From Campylorhamphus procurvoides (taxonomy: Eukaryota > Chordata > Aves > Passeriformes > Dendrocolaptidae), in the NCBI GenBank assembly GCA_013396655.1, contig WBMV01001920.1, positions 198,536 to 262,535 on the forward strand: DNA of 64,000 bases, in the 5' to 3' direction. The position numbers and the translations under genes are program-made. Below the pieces are notes generated by a model, which was not told where the DNA came from, made no database searches, and saw nothing but the letters and a program-made list of their open reading frames with translations. Below are positions 48,501-59,349 of this stretch, piece by piece; position 1 is the stretch's first letter, and every line of letters begins with the position of its first letter.

Positions 48501-51020
48501 CTGCTCTCTAAGCCACGTAGAGCTTGTGCTGTTGATATCATGCTATTGATATTGTTGAGAGAATCTGTTAAGTCAGTCACCTAGCCAAAACTTATCCCAT
48601 CCAAAGTGTCTTGCCCCAACAGAACTTTTAGCCTCTTTAAAGAACATAATTTGATTTGTCTGAAAGGCCTGGTTTTAATTTCAAAAAGTCTGAATAATAA
48701 TTGCAGGTTTTAACTCCACTCAGTTCAGCTCCCCAACAGCTTTTCCATCATGTTGTCCACAACTGGCTTCATACTATTGTGTGGTGGAGTTCTGCTTTAA
48801 ACCTCGCCACACATTTGTGATGTTGAAGATGCTGTGCCATGTTGGGAGATGTATAGAATGGTGTGCCCAGTGCCTTCAGGAGACAAGAGTCTCAGGGTAG
48901 AGTCTCTGCTCTGCCGTAATCTGTCCTAAGAGGGCCAGATATTGGTCTGAAACTGGTGGAAGTGCTTCATCATGATGCAGCTACAGTTTACATGCAGAAG
49001 TGGGGGACTCAGTGCTAGGAATAGCATGGGAATTTTTCATTTTCCTTTTTTCAACCAGTTTTACCCCTCATTAAGTGCTTTCAAACCCAGCCTGAGGCTT
49101 GATTTATTTTTGAAAGGCCATTTTTAGCCACTGTGTCTTATAGAAGAATAGAAAAAAGGGTCTGCTGAGATTATTTTTGAAGAAGAAACCACATATATGC
49201 ACACTGTCACAGTTTGTTTGCTTCTTGATATCCAAGATCCTCTCCATCGTGGTACCAGAGTATCACTCCTCTCACCTACAGTTCTGTAACAGCACTGGGG
49301 CAGCGGGTCTCCTGCTTTCTAGGCTGGAAGGATTGTAGTACTATTAGAAAGAATAATAATCTCACAAAATTATCAGAGTTGGGAGCAGTTCACTTCAGAG
49401 TAACCCACCTGAACGTCCAAGTTGTTGCACAGTTGGTAAAACAACTTTTTGTGTTCAGCAATGGGTGTAAAGGAGGCTGAAGAAATATGTCTTAAGCAGA
49501 TATTTGTCAGTGTTCAAACAGCCAGACTTTCATCCTGGCTCTGATTTGATTTTTGCTGCTCTTAATTTCCCTTTCCAGCTGCTCTGATAATGTGAGACTT
49601 TGAACTAGCAGCCTCTCTTCTTGAATCTGTAGGCATTTACTGAGCAGCGTTTAGTTAAGGGACCAGACAGAGATGTAGACCAAAGAGGATGGGATATGGA
49701 GGGTTTGTGGTTGCAGCACAAGGCTCTGAATCAGGAAATGATCAGAATCACCTTCAAGAGATGGGTCCAACCCACAGAGTTCAATTCTGCACCTGCTCCT
49801 GCACAGAACTCCAACTGCCCTGGAGTTAAGGCTGATTTGGTCTGTGGCTGTTGTGTGGAGATCAGCTCTGCCTTCCTTGGACTTCTGCAAAGCAAGTGCT
49901 TATTAATGGCATTACCGAGTGTGCCGGAATGAAAAGAGGGTTCAGTGCAGGATTAACTAACCATATAGCTTCCCAGCAGTGAAGGGGTTTGGACCCCATA
50001 GACATCACCTGGTGTGCAGGTGTTGTGAGAACTTTCTCAGCTGGTCCTGAGATGTGTTGTAAACACACAGCCTTAGCTTTTCCCTGAGCTGGAGGGCAGT
50101 GGTCACAAAGCCGATGACATCCCTCTTCTCTGAGCTATCCATCTGCATCAAGCCAGAGATATCCATGAGGAGCAACAACAAATTCCTCCCTGCTGAACAG
50201 CACCACAAAAGATGCACAGGATCTGATTCCCAGATGGCAACGTTAAAAACAGAAGGCAACATGTCTGGGAAAGTACCTGAGGCATACCTGAACAATAGAA
50301 ATAATAGAGATGTAAGAAGAAGATAGGTACTTTCTTTTTTTTCTGATATATGCATGCCTATGATCACTTAAAAAAACAAACAAACACCTTTTTTTTTGTC
50401 CACAGGAAACTGTCTGAATAAAAACAGACTGATAGAGTGAAGTAGATGAAATAGGGGAAGGCTTGGTAACATGAGCATTGTGCCAGGCTTGTCTGCTCCT
50501 GGTGTCCGTGTTATGTGTCATGTGAGCACCTAAATCCTTAAAATCCCTGAAGATTTATCTGAATACCAGCAAGCTGAGTGCATATCTACCTTTTCAGCAA
50601 CCTGGAGAATTATTAATTCCAAAGGACCAGGGTCCCATAGCTAGTCGGCTTGCACCCTCAGGAACATGAGGTCTTGCATAGGTTTCTATGTATAGTTTTT
50701 ATTTTAGGCCTTCTTAGGACAAGTTCTAAAAGGTTAAAAGTGGGGAAAATGCCATCGCCTTGTCTCACACATTCCAGGAGCTAAACACCCTGCAGGAACC
50801 CAAGGCAGCAAATGTTTTCTGAGATACTCGCCCAACCACCAGCGGGATGGTGATACCACCCCACGAGCAGCAGGCAGCTTCATGCAGGCATACCACTTCT
50901 GTCTCTCTGGTCTCGCCCCGCCTGCATTTGTTCCTCCTTTGCCTGATGGCACATCTCCCCCACACAATGGCATGTACAATCTAATCTCTACTGAAAGCTC
51001 TGCAGGGCAGGAACTCACAC
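45600..51020. other. long unremarkable stretch
   Basis: About 5.4 kb without a recognised gene, transposon or strong motif cluster. Small AT-rich patches occur at 46610-46720 and 47920-48010. A weakly CR1-like string near 49370-49400 is too short to call. Frames up to 122 codons (46089-46457) have no family features. Confidence 0.4.
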
Positions 51021-51029
51021 ATTCAGATC

Positions 51030-51265
51030 CAAATAAGCTACTCATGACTTTTTAATTTCACTGGATCGGAATAACAACAGCAAGGAAATAAAGTAACAGC
51101 GAAAGAATCAAATCAGTGCAGTGAAACGGGTCCCTTCCCTGTTTTGCAAGTTACATCCACACTACCCCAATGGTAGCAGGAGGTCTTCTAGTTACAACTG
51201 GCAAGTCTTAAATTAAGCAGCTCATAAAGCTCTTAGCTGTCCACTACAGTGATGTTCGCTATTCC
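51030..51265. promoter_or_regulatory. weak candidate non-coding element
   Basis: AT-rich, with GGATCGGAATAACAAC near 51064, AGTAACAGCGAAAG near 51092 and CTTAAATTAAGC near 51208 (a 12-base near-palindrome). Isolated CpGs survive at 51067, 51099 and 51127. It lies just left of the stronger 51.4 kb block. Confidence 0.25.
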
Positions 51266-51369
51266 TAAAGCCACATGGACTAGACAAACCCTGTGAAGCA
51301 TCCCAGGGCTCGGAGGTGGCTGGAGAGCCCCTCTGCACCAGCTCAGGGTCTGGGAAGATCAAGCCTGGG

Positions 51370-51790
51370 GTTGGTGCACTCCCACACACATTTGCACCCT
51401 GGTCTGGAACCATGCTGATCTCTACAGCCATCAATCCTGCTGCCATCTGGATGACAGGTCTTGCGCAAGCTCAGTGCCATTACTTAAGGCTGTGGCTGTT
51501 TACAACTTCCCGCCCAACACACACCCGCCATGTGTTAATCAGGATGGTTCATAGTCAGTCCTGGAGTAAACAAATGCAACTTCACCAGAAAACATGGGAA
51601 CCACACCTCTTTACTCCAGGTGTGCATTTTGGCCCACTATCTGTTTCTCCATAGCGATTAGTGACTGGTATTTAAGACAATTTCTTAACAAGAGTTGGGA
51701 TCGGTGGTTTATCGCCTCATTAATTAAGGTTATGTCAACGGACATGATGCCACAGCAGATGAGTGTTATCAGTGGCAACAGCCTTCCAGG
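51370..51790. promoter_or_regulatory. strong candidate enhancer with T-box dyad and forkhead site
   Basis: CACACCT (51602-51608) and AGGTGTG (51618-51624) face each other as in the Brachyury palindrome but with nine bases between. Overlapping this is an 11-base inverted repeat, CCTGGAGTAAA at 51560-51570 with its complement at 51610-51620; the left arm runs into a forkhead core GTAAACAA (51566-51573). Further right are ATAGCGATTAG near 51651, GGTTTATCGCC near 51706 and CATTAATTAAGG near 51718. Several CpGs are retained and the coding frames are random. Confidence 0.45.
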
Positions 51791-51794
51791 TTTG

Positions 51795-52065
51795 GGCTTA
51801 CAGCATGCCTACTGCAATGCAACATGAGCATCCTGCCCAAGGTGGGGACCTGCCCTTTCCCCACGCTGCCACTGAGAGCCCGCCCCACAGTAAACGAATT
51901 TTGAGGCAGGCTCCAGAAATCCCCTCAAAAGTCCCTGCTTTCTCACTGATCCCTGTACCCTGGTTGACAAACCACCTCAGAGCTGGGAGTGAGGAGCAAA
52001 CGTGGAGTTTTAGCAGGGGAATGGGGTCTGTATCCCCTGTTGTGCTCACTCAGAGAGCAGTGGTC
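51795..52065. other. short unremarkable spacer
   Basis: GC-richer unique sequence between two candidate elements, with a chance 104-codon frame and no motif cluster. Confidence 0.35.
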
Positions 52066-52069
52066 CCTA

Positions 52070-52690
52070 TGGCATAGGTTTGGTCCCACTTTACGCAGCT
52101 GCTTGTTCAGCTAACTGCATTTTTAGCTGAGAAAATGAGCATGTTACTGAGAAATGTGGTGGAACCTGTGCCATGGTGTTAGCAGCAGGCCTGGATACTT
52201 ACAGCAAACAGACTGGCAGAGTGATCATGATGCTCCCTCTGGATTTAAACTATACACATAACGAAATCCATGAATCTATGAATTTTGACTCTTTGGAAGT
52301 GTAAAAGCTGGCACATTTAGCCTGTCCTGCTCACATGATGCACCTTGATGTAGTAGAAAAGCATGAAGACCTTTTAAAAATTTTCTTCTTTCCCCCCCTT
52401 TTACTCCAGGAGCTGGATAGTTTAGTTAAACACACCCTTGGGTCAAGTCCTGCCCTGGTTCTGTGCAGAAGTCTCAATATATCCCAAAGATTCAGCACAT
52501 TTTAAATATACATCAACATACAGTAGCATGTACTGGCCAGGAGATATTTTACTGAGCGGTCCTTCAAATGAATCCAGTTTTAGTTGTTTTCCACGGTTGT
52601 TTGAGGTCACTGTTCCCCCGCCCTTGTTAATAAAGATGTGATTAATGACTTTTGGCAAAGCTGCTGCCTGAAAGAGCCAATGCTTTAGGA
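52070..52690. promoter_or_regulatory. candidate element cluster with PBX-HOX-like site
   Basis: Three motif-rich patches: 52080-52180 (TTTTTAGCTGAG), 52235-52310 (TTTAAACTATACACATAACG, then repeated ATGAATCTATGAATTT) and 52410-52665 (TAGTTTAGTTAAACAC, TTAAATATACATC). At 52639-52648 TGATTAATGA matches the PBX-HOX bipartite consensus. The third patch is the densest. No coding frame fits. Confidence 0.38.
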
Positions 52691-53055
52691 AAAGCAAAAC
52701 CAGTTTTCAGGTATTTTCTGTAAGGTTCATCTCAGAAACACACAAATACATTTCAAAGCATTTACAAAACACTCTGACGCCTCCTTCACCCCATCTCCAC
52801 CCCCCTGCAGACACACTGCCATTCATAACCTGTATAATTCTGTTCCATCTACCTGGAAGAAAGCTCTCTCTGTGCCTTTGGCTGGACAGGTTCCCCCTCT
52901 GCACGAGCGCCAGCACAGAGCAGTTATCGCAGGGCTTGCTGGGGTGCCTGTGGTGCAGTAATGGCCTTGTGATTGCTCTCCCCAGACTGAACAGTACCCA
53001 AGAGCCCTGAGTGAGGCTCCAAAGTCCCTCTTTAAATAAATCACAGCAGTAGGGG

Positions 53056-53079
53056 AAAAGAAATAAAAAAAAAAAAGAA
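53056..53079. repeat. A-rich tract
   Basis: Short purine run with twelve consecutive A (53065-53076). Simple sequence, no element body beside it. Confidence 0.8.
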
Positions 53080-53434
53080 TTGAAATTGTTTCCTCTGAGA
53101 GTGCTGGGCTCATGAGTTAGAGCCTATTTCTGCAACCAGGGAGGCTCAAAAATCCCAGTAGTTAAAAGCAAGATGGCAGAAACTGAGCATCTCACAGGCA
53201 GACCCAGAGTTCTGCAGTGGGGATTTGGGGAAAAACACCTAAAATCAGGGTGTTTATGAGAAGGCAAGTACCAAATGTAGCAATATGTGTTACCTCTGTT
53301 GTGTACCCACTTCTCCTAGGTAGGTCCTGTTTTCTCCCAGGCATGAGAAATTTAAATCTGGTGGTTTAAATCTTCACATTGATGGAGTTTAATCTGTACT
53401 ATGGGGACCTGTGCTGCTTTTGAGGGCATCACAA

Positions 53435-53475
53435 AGGGAATAGGGATAGAGATACGCATAGGGACAGGGATAGGC
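53435..53475. repeat. degenerate AGGGATA repeat
   Basis: Four to five imperfect copies of AGGGAYA-like units in 40 bases, a minor minisatellite-like patch. Confidence 0.65.
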
Positions 53476-54688
53476 TAGCAATGATGCCTAAAGGCTCATA
53501 CATGGGGTATCAAATCTGCATTGTGAATTAGCACCACAAGAATTAGGATCAAACCGGAGGTGCTGATGTCTTGGACCAGCAAGGCCCCTGTGGCACTACC
53601 ATAAAGACCACATCAGTTCCTTAGTCCTCCACTCTGACCCTTATCCTGCTGGAGCTGAGCTCTGAGGATGTGACCCAGTCTGCTCAAGGCAAACACGACT
53701 TGAGGCAAGTCCAGCCTCAATGGCAGTGGGATGGAGAGTTGGGGATGGCTCTGAGGTACCTCACGGTGCTCCAAGGTGCTTTTGCAAGGGAATAGTTGGG
53801 CAGCTTTGCATGGGAAAGGGTGAAACACATACCATGAAATGTGTTGTGCCCCCAGCAAGCAGTCCTTGGCAGAACTGGTGTTTTTCCAGCTGCAGGAAGC
53901 TGTACTGGAGAGATCCAGGCTGGATAAGCCTGAGAGTCCAAAATCTAAGGGAAAGAAGGAGTCAGGACTCCAAAATGAGCTTGTCTCCAAAGCTGAATCA
54001 AATCCTTTAAACTAGGAGGACACTCAGGCTGAAGGCTGTGACTTTCTCTTGCAGGCACCAGGGTGGCATAATACACCGCAGAAGTCCAGACAAGCAGCAG
54101 ATGTGTCTGAAAGTGCTGGCCACTGGGTTTCTGGACTGGCCCAGTCCAAGCAGATGGTTAATTGGCAGTGCTAACAGTAAGATCCCATTCCATATGCTGA
54201 AACTTCCCCAAAATTGCTGTGGGTGGCTCTAATTATAACCTGTGTCCTGCCGCCTCCCCTTTCTGCAAGTAGGAAGGAGCTGAGCTTTCTTGTTACTCTA
54301 GCTACCTGCCCGTTACCAGGTTGAGATTGCTCATGGGATAAGGGCCTTCCATTTGTTTGTAGTACTGATGTCCTACTTGGCAACACGTACCTCATTCCTT
54401 CAACCCTACAAAGGGAAGAGCCCCGAGCAAAGCAGGTTTGCAGCTGGCTTAGCAACAAGGCTGCTCTGCATTCCTGTAAATTTCCAGGTTCAAGTGCAAT
54501 TTGCTTCTCTTTGTTGCCAAGCGAAGTGGACATCTAGCACCCCTCATCCCACTGCTGAGCCTTTAGGAAGGCTGGTGGGACCTGAGAGAAGCGGTGTCTC
54601 TGAAGGCAGGCACAGGGTTTCAGCAAGGCAAGTGGTTCAGTGATGCAGATGAAGGCAGCCAAGAGCTGCACCATTTGCCCACCTCCAG

Positions 54689-54736
54689 GCTTCCAAAGCA
54701 AAAGGAAAGCTTGCCCTTGAGGTCTGAGGTGAAGAG
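54689..54736 (+). other. candidate 48-nt exon
   Basis: Acceptor AG at 54687-54688 follows a C/T-rich stretch, and GAG|GTAAGT starts at 54737. One of the three frames is open throughout and gives a lysine-rich peptide. It is too short to judge and may be chance. Confidence 0.15.
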
Positions 54737-55194
54737 GTAAGTACAGGTAGAGATCCAAGTCCCCAGGGCTAGTCTGATTTATTTGACACTCCAGACAGCC
54801 AATACTTTCAATCTTGGATAAGATGACTCTTTTCTTTTCAGCATGTGGCTCGTTCTCAGGTTCCCATGACTTTATCCCATATGGGATTGGTGTTTCTTCA
54901 TTGTTTTCCCCTGTGCATGATTGACATGAGCAGGAAGGAAATGTGGAAACTATAGAGACTGTTCTCTGTGCTGAGAGAAGGTGCCTCATATTCTCCTGAA
55001 TGTGATCCTATTGTTCACTCCTGCGACCACAGGCACGTTCTGTGCTGTGCACTGGACAGACCAGGGCATCCTCACCCAGGTTTGGACAAGAGTCACCAAG
55101 CAAGTGTAAAGGGCTGGCCCCATTCCCACTGTAATTTGCAGGAGTTTCACCCTTCATTTGGTTGGGGGAGGAATCAGGCCCTTAGTGATACTAT

Positions 55195-55385
55195 ATAAAT
55201 AGAAGGATTTGATTTAAGGCAGATGGATATCAAGTTGTTCTGAATTTTCCCCCTGATTTCATTAGTGAGGTGATTTGTGCTACAAGGGAAACTTGTTCTG
55301 AAGCTGTCACTATTTACCTGAAACGCATCTGCGCTTTGAAGTAGGCTCTGGAAACACAAGCAGAATTAAATTGGCCATAAAGCAG
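55195..55385. promoter_or_regulatory. candidate conserved non-coding element
   Basis: Repeat-free block with TTTCATTAGTGAGG near 55256, ACGCATCTGCGCTTTGAAG near 55323 (retained CpGs; CTTTGAA is a TCF-like core) and GAATTAAATTGGCC near 55363. It has no coding frame on the + strand. Confidence 0.32.
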
Positions 55386-55389
55386 AGGT

Positions 55390-57435
55390 GGAGTGCTTTT
55401 TTTCTGAGGTTTGAGACTATTGGGTTCCCTCTACAATGGAATGCAAAATTAATGCCCTAAATTTAAACAGTCACTACACTTTTTTTTTTTTTAACATTCG
55501 TGACTTGAGAATGAATTCAGTCGTAAAAAGAAATGCAACTGACACATTTGGCATGCAAAACAACCATTGTTTTTGCCAGGGGGTTTCACATGCATGTGTG
55601 TATGTGTTTGTCTGTAAAACAGCTCAAGAGCCTTGATGGAAGACTCACATAGAGGGAATGTTGGCTTTGGCTGCCCAGAAGAAGTTGCCATCCACCTGTG
55701 GTCCTCAGCCCCCTTATGGATCACCCATGTCCTGCCCAGAAGGATTAACTCAACTGAATCCAGTTACAAAGACTTAACATCATACAAGATCACTGCAGAC
55801 CCAATCTATTTAATGAAATAATTTAAAAACTCAGTTTTTGGACTGGTAAAATGTGTGAGCTCAGTCACACAGCTTTGTGTGTGCACCTTGTTTTGCTGCT
55901 CTGCTTTCTTCCCAAATGAATGGTGTGATAAAAGTAGCAGCAGCAGCAGCTTAGTACAGAGAGCCTAAAAAAAGGTGTTTGTTTCCATTGCAGTGCTTAG
56001 CTCATTTTTCCTGCTACTCGTCCTGTTGACTGCCTGCTCAGGAAGGCCATGTTCTAAGCAGCCAGGATCTCCTGCCTGCTCCCCGCTGCTCTGTCACCAG
56101 GTTCCTGAATTCACACATTTTATCTCCAATGTCCTCTTCTCCCTTTGTGTTGAATGAGGTGGTTTTTTGCTTCTTTCACAGGGATGTAGTGGGAACTTCT
56201 AAAACCTTTGAAATCTGCTTACAATTCCTCACATGACAACAGCAAAACATGCTGGTACAACTGGGAGAAGATACAGGGTTGCTGACTTGCCAGCTATCAT
56301 GGATCTGGCTTTCCCCCTACATCTTCTGGCCACTGGAGAGTTAACCAAAATTCCCTTGTATGCTGTACTTGAATGAAAATGGCAGCAAGCTGTGGTATGA
56401 TAATATTTATATCTGAATAATTTTGAACAGTCTTGGGATGAATGAGTTCTCACAGAGGCAGAGGTTTGCTTTCCACTTCACTATTTTTCCCTTGTGCGGC
56501 TTTCTTATCCCAGAGAAGGCCCTGGCTGCTGCCAGCTCTCCAGGCAGGGTCCTTGCTTGCCTCTCTCACCTCTTGTGTTGGGGGGCATGAGCTCGTATTG
56601 AAGGGCAAGAGATGCATATCTCCAAGCTTGACTTCTGTTCTGTGTGGCTTCCTGAGAGCAAGCATTGAATTTGCACTGCCCAGTTTTGGTTGTGCTTTTT
56701 TTTTTTTTTCACTTTGCCCACCAGATCTGGAACTGAAACCATCAATTCATTTCACTGATGATCTCATTCTCAACTCAAGTCAGCAATAGCTACTTCAGCT
56801 AGCACCAGGTTTCTACCCACTGAATCAGCTGTCCCAGCTCCTATGAGAATGAAGATTTGTTTGTTGCAATGTGGGAGAGGTTTTTTTATTCAAAAAGCGA
56901 TGTAAGGAGCTTCCCTAGACCCTCACTACACATCTTTATGTCCTTCTTGGAGATGCGTTAATCAACCCTGCTGTCATCTGCTGAGGCAGAACAGGGAAGG
57001 GATGATGGCGCGAACCACGGGGAAGGTCCACCTGAACAGGAGATTTCCCATTCTGAGTCACATCAGCTGATCAGCAAATTACTCCCATAGTCTCCAACTA
57101 TGTCAGTTTGAGATCTACTTCGCAGGTCATGGGTCCATTTCCATAACCTCATGTCACACTGGCTGTGTTGAGAGCATTGGAAAAGGATGGGGCTGACAGG
57201 ACGAGGGCCGCGGGAAGCAGCTCTGCTCTGTGTTCCTTTTGCTGTGCTGTGTCAAATAGGGACTGTGCTGCTTCGAGCTCTAAACCCCCAAACTCTCAGT
57301 ATCTGTTCTCATGTCTTTCAGAGCTGAACCAAAGTCCACTGAGATCACTGGAGCTTTCACACTGGTGATCATGAGTTTTGGATTCAGTTTCCTTAGATGA
57401 AAGTGCTAGGAAAAGGCAGGAAATTATCCACTAGG
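55390..57435. other. unremarkable unique sequence with microsatellites
   Basis: It has a T run near 55480-55491, (AGC)5 at 55936-55950 and fourteen T at 56696-56709. No gene or transposon recognised. Confidence 0.4.
55936..55950. repeat. (AGC)5 microsatellite
   Basis: Five perfect AGC units, not inside a supported coding frame. Confidence 0.85.
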
Positions 57436-57439
57436 AAAT

Positions 57440-57685
57440 CTGTCTCAATCATCTGTTTTTATGGCAGATGCTTTGGAAATGATTATGTGCTGTGTAAAGA
57501 AATACGGCCTTCTGAATTTATTCAGGGTAATTTTGAGTGAACCCAAAGCACTTTTATACTGTTCAGGCTGTGTAGAGTGTCTTAACGCACATAGAAATTA
57601 ATTTCCAACCCATTTAATTCACCCTTGTTCTGCGAGAACCATAGAAATCATAAAAGCCTAGGGTTTTGTACCTGTGTGTTGGTCA
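57440..57685. promoter_or_regulatory. candidate conserved non-coding element
   Basis: AT-rich with CpGs retained at 57506, 57586 and 57633. It contains GGAAATGATTATGTGC near 57475, CTGAATTTATTCAGG near 57513 (a 14-base near-palindrome, CTGAATTTATTCAG), AGAAATTAATTTCC near 57592 (GAAATTAATTTC, a perfect 12-base palindrome) and CATTTAATTCACC near 57611. Two dyads around homeodomain cores in 100 bases is distinctive. Confidence 0.4.
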
Positions 57686-57689
57686 GGAG

Positions 57690-59000
57690 TGTGTTTTTCT
57701 TTAACTATAACAGTTAGAGTGGTAGAGGGGGCATTAGAGTGATAGACAGACAGTGATTCCCTAGGGTGGATTTGGCGATGGCTTTATTCAAGCATAATTT
57801 ATCTCACTTCTCATAAAGAAATAAGAACCACACATATAAACACCTTTATAGCATTACAATTCCAAGCACAGTAGGGAAGTTTCCTGTTTTCCCACACACA
57901 GGCACAGGATTACAATAAAAGCTGAGGTCCAAATCAGCACGCATCTCCTTGCTCCATGCTGTGGGATGCATTCAAAAGAAAGCAGTCGGACAGATGATTC
58001 CACTTTTGACAAAAATCTGATTTTCAATGGCCTTGACAAACTTTTCTTACTGTCTATTTACTGGAATTTCTTGTTATTTGCTACACACCTTGAAAGATTT
58101 CCAAGTGACATCCAGTGGGCTTGAGTTTACCTTCAGCTACCTCAGAGGTACCTCTAGCCCTGGAAGGGCCAAGAAACTCCGTAAAGAAAAATGAGTTCCT
58201 GCATGTAGATTGATCTCAGCCACTCTAAAAGCTCACTTGCTCCCACACCTGCAAACCTCTTGAAAATGACAGTTCTGATGGTTCTCCTTCTCTTTCTACA
58301 AGGATCTCCCCTCTGATATTTGTTTCAGTTTTGGGATAAATCTTTTTTTTCCCTGATTTAAAATGAAAATCTCTTGGCGTAAGGAACCTTGACACTTTTC
58401 TTCAAAAGCATTAAGTCTAGGTGGGCTCTGTATAAATCACAGTATAGGAGACAGCCATGATTTTGCTTATCTCTTCATTGCAGGGAAGACCTGAAGGGAA
58501 GCTGTTGAAGTTGTCTTTTGCTACTCCATGCTGGACATCCCCTGCGTTTGAGTGAAAAGCCAAGGTTTAGGTCTGTCTATACAAGAGGAAAATTCAAAAT
58601 TCATCCACAAGTTCTCCACACCATCTATAAGCAGCTGCATGCTCATCAGTGGACTCAGGCAACTTCCAGCACCTTTTTATAAGGACAGTAGAACGCCATG
58701 TGCATCTGCTAGGACTAGGCAAGGCTGGGTGCAAAGCAAAGGCAGACCACAGTTTTGTCCGAACAGAAGGACAGCTCTGTTTCATCTTCCCATAACCCTC
58801 ATGGTTTCATAGCCTATCTGGCTGTTTCAGGACAGCCTCCCCAACCCATGTGAATCTCAAAAAGAGCAGTAAAAATGTTACTTTTGGTCGCCACTGCAGC
58901 ATCTTCAGGCTTAGGATAGCACCAACCTCAATGCTGCCGAAAGGCCTCTGTATTACTGGCACACAGACTGGTCATCCAAATCATTCTTCCTGTGTTCCCT
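57690..59000. other. unremarkable unique sequence
   Basis: AT-rich in parts (57780-58090) without a distinctive motif cluster. No gene or repeat recognised. Confidence 0.4.
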
Positions 59001-59004
59001 CAGT

Positions 59005-59345
59005 CTGAATATGCATTTATGACCGACTTCAGCCAGGAGTTATTTGGCACATGGTCAGTTAGGTGCCTGCTCCAGTTCCCAGTCAAGAAAGATATTCACC
59101 ATGAGAACCATGGTGCTACTCAGTCAAAACAACTCAAACTAAAAGTGCCGTCTACTAACAATGAGAGGGATTTATTTGGTATAATTTACTTGGCAAATAA
59201 TCCTGCACTTCAGATACATTTCAGAAAATCATGACCTATTTCTGGATGACTTATTACGCCCACGTGTGGCAAAATCCCTCTAATAAATCAGTTGTGGTGA
59301 ATGATTTCAATGTTTATATTATTATTATTATTACCTTCTTTGGCC
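59005..59345. promoter_or_regulatory. candidate enhancer with canonical E-box
   Basis: ATATGCATTTATGACCG near 59010 (POU/homeodomain-like with a CpG), TTTATTTGGTATAATTTAC near 59170 and TTATTACGCCCACGTGTGG near 59251. The last holds a canonical CACGTG E-box at 59261-59266 with two retained CpGs. The block ends in (ATT)5 at 59318-59332. The 80-codon frame through it has no domain features. Confidence 0.38.
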
Positions 59346-59349
59346 ACCT

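Larger units (their letters stand above)
52700..55185. other. unique sequence with minor repeats
   Basis: It has an A-rich tract at 53056-53079 (twelve consecutive A), a short AGGGATA-type repeat at 53435-53475 and a splice-bounded 48-nt segment at 54689-54736. Otherwise nothing was recognised; the 120-151 codon minus-strand frames are random in composition. Confidence 0.4.

Noticed and set aside
49365..49420. Possible reversed CR1 fragment
   Set aside because: Only about 20 bases resemble the CR1 tail, with too many mismatches to separate from chance.
50836..50846. CTCF-like CCACCAGCGGG
   Set aside because: Differs from the core consensus at the central purine, and the downstream part does not match.
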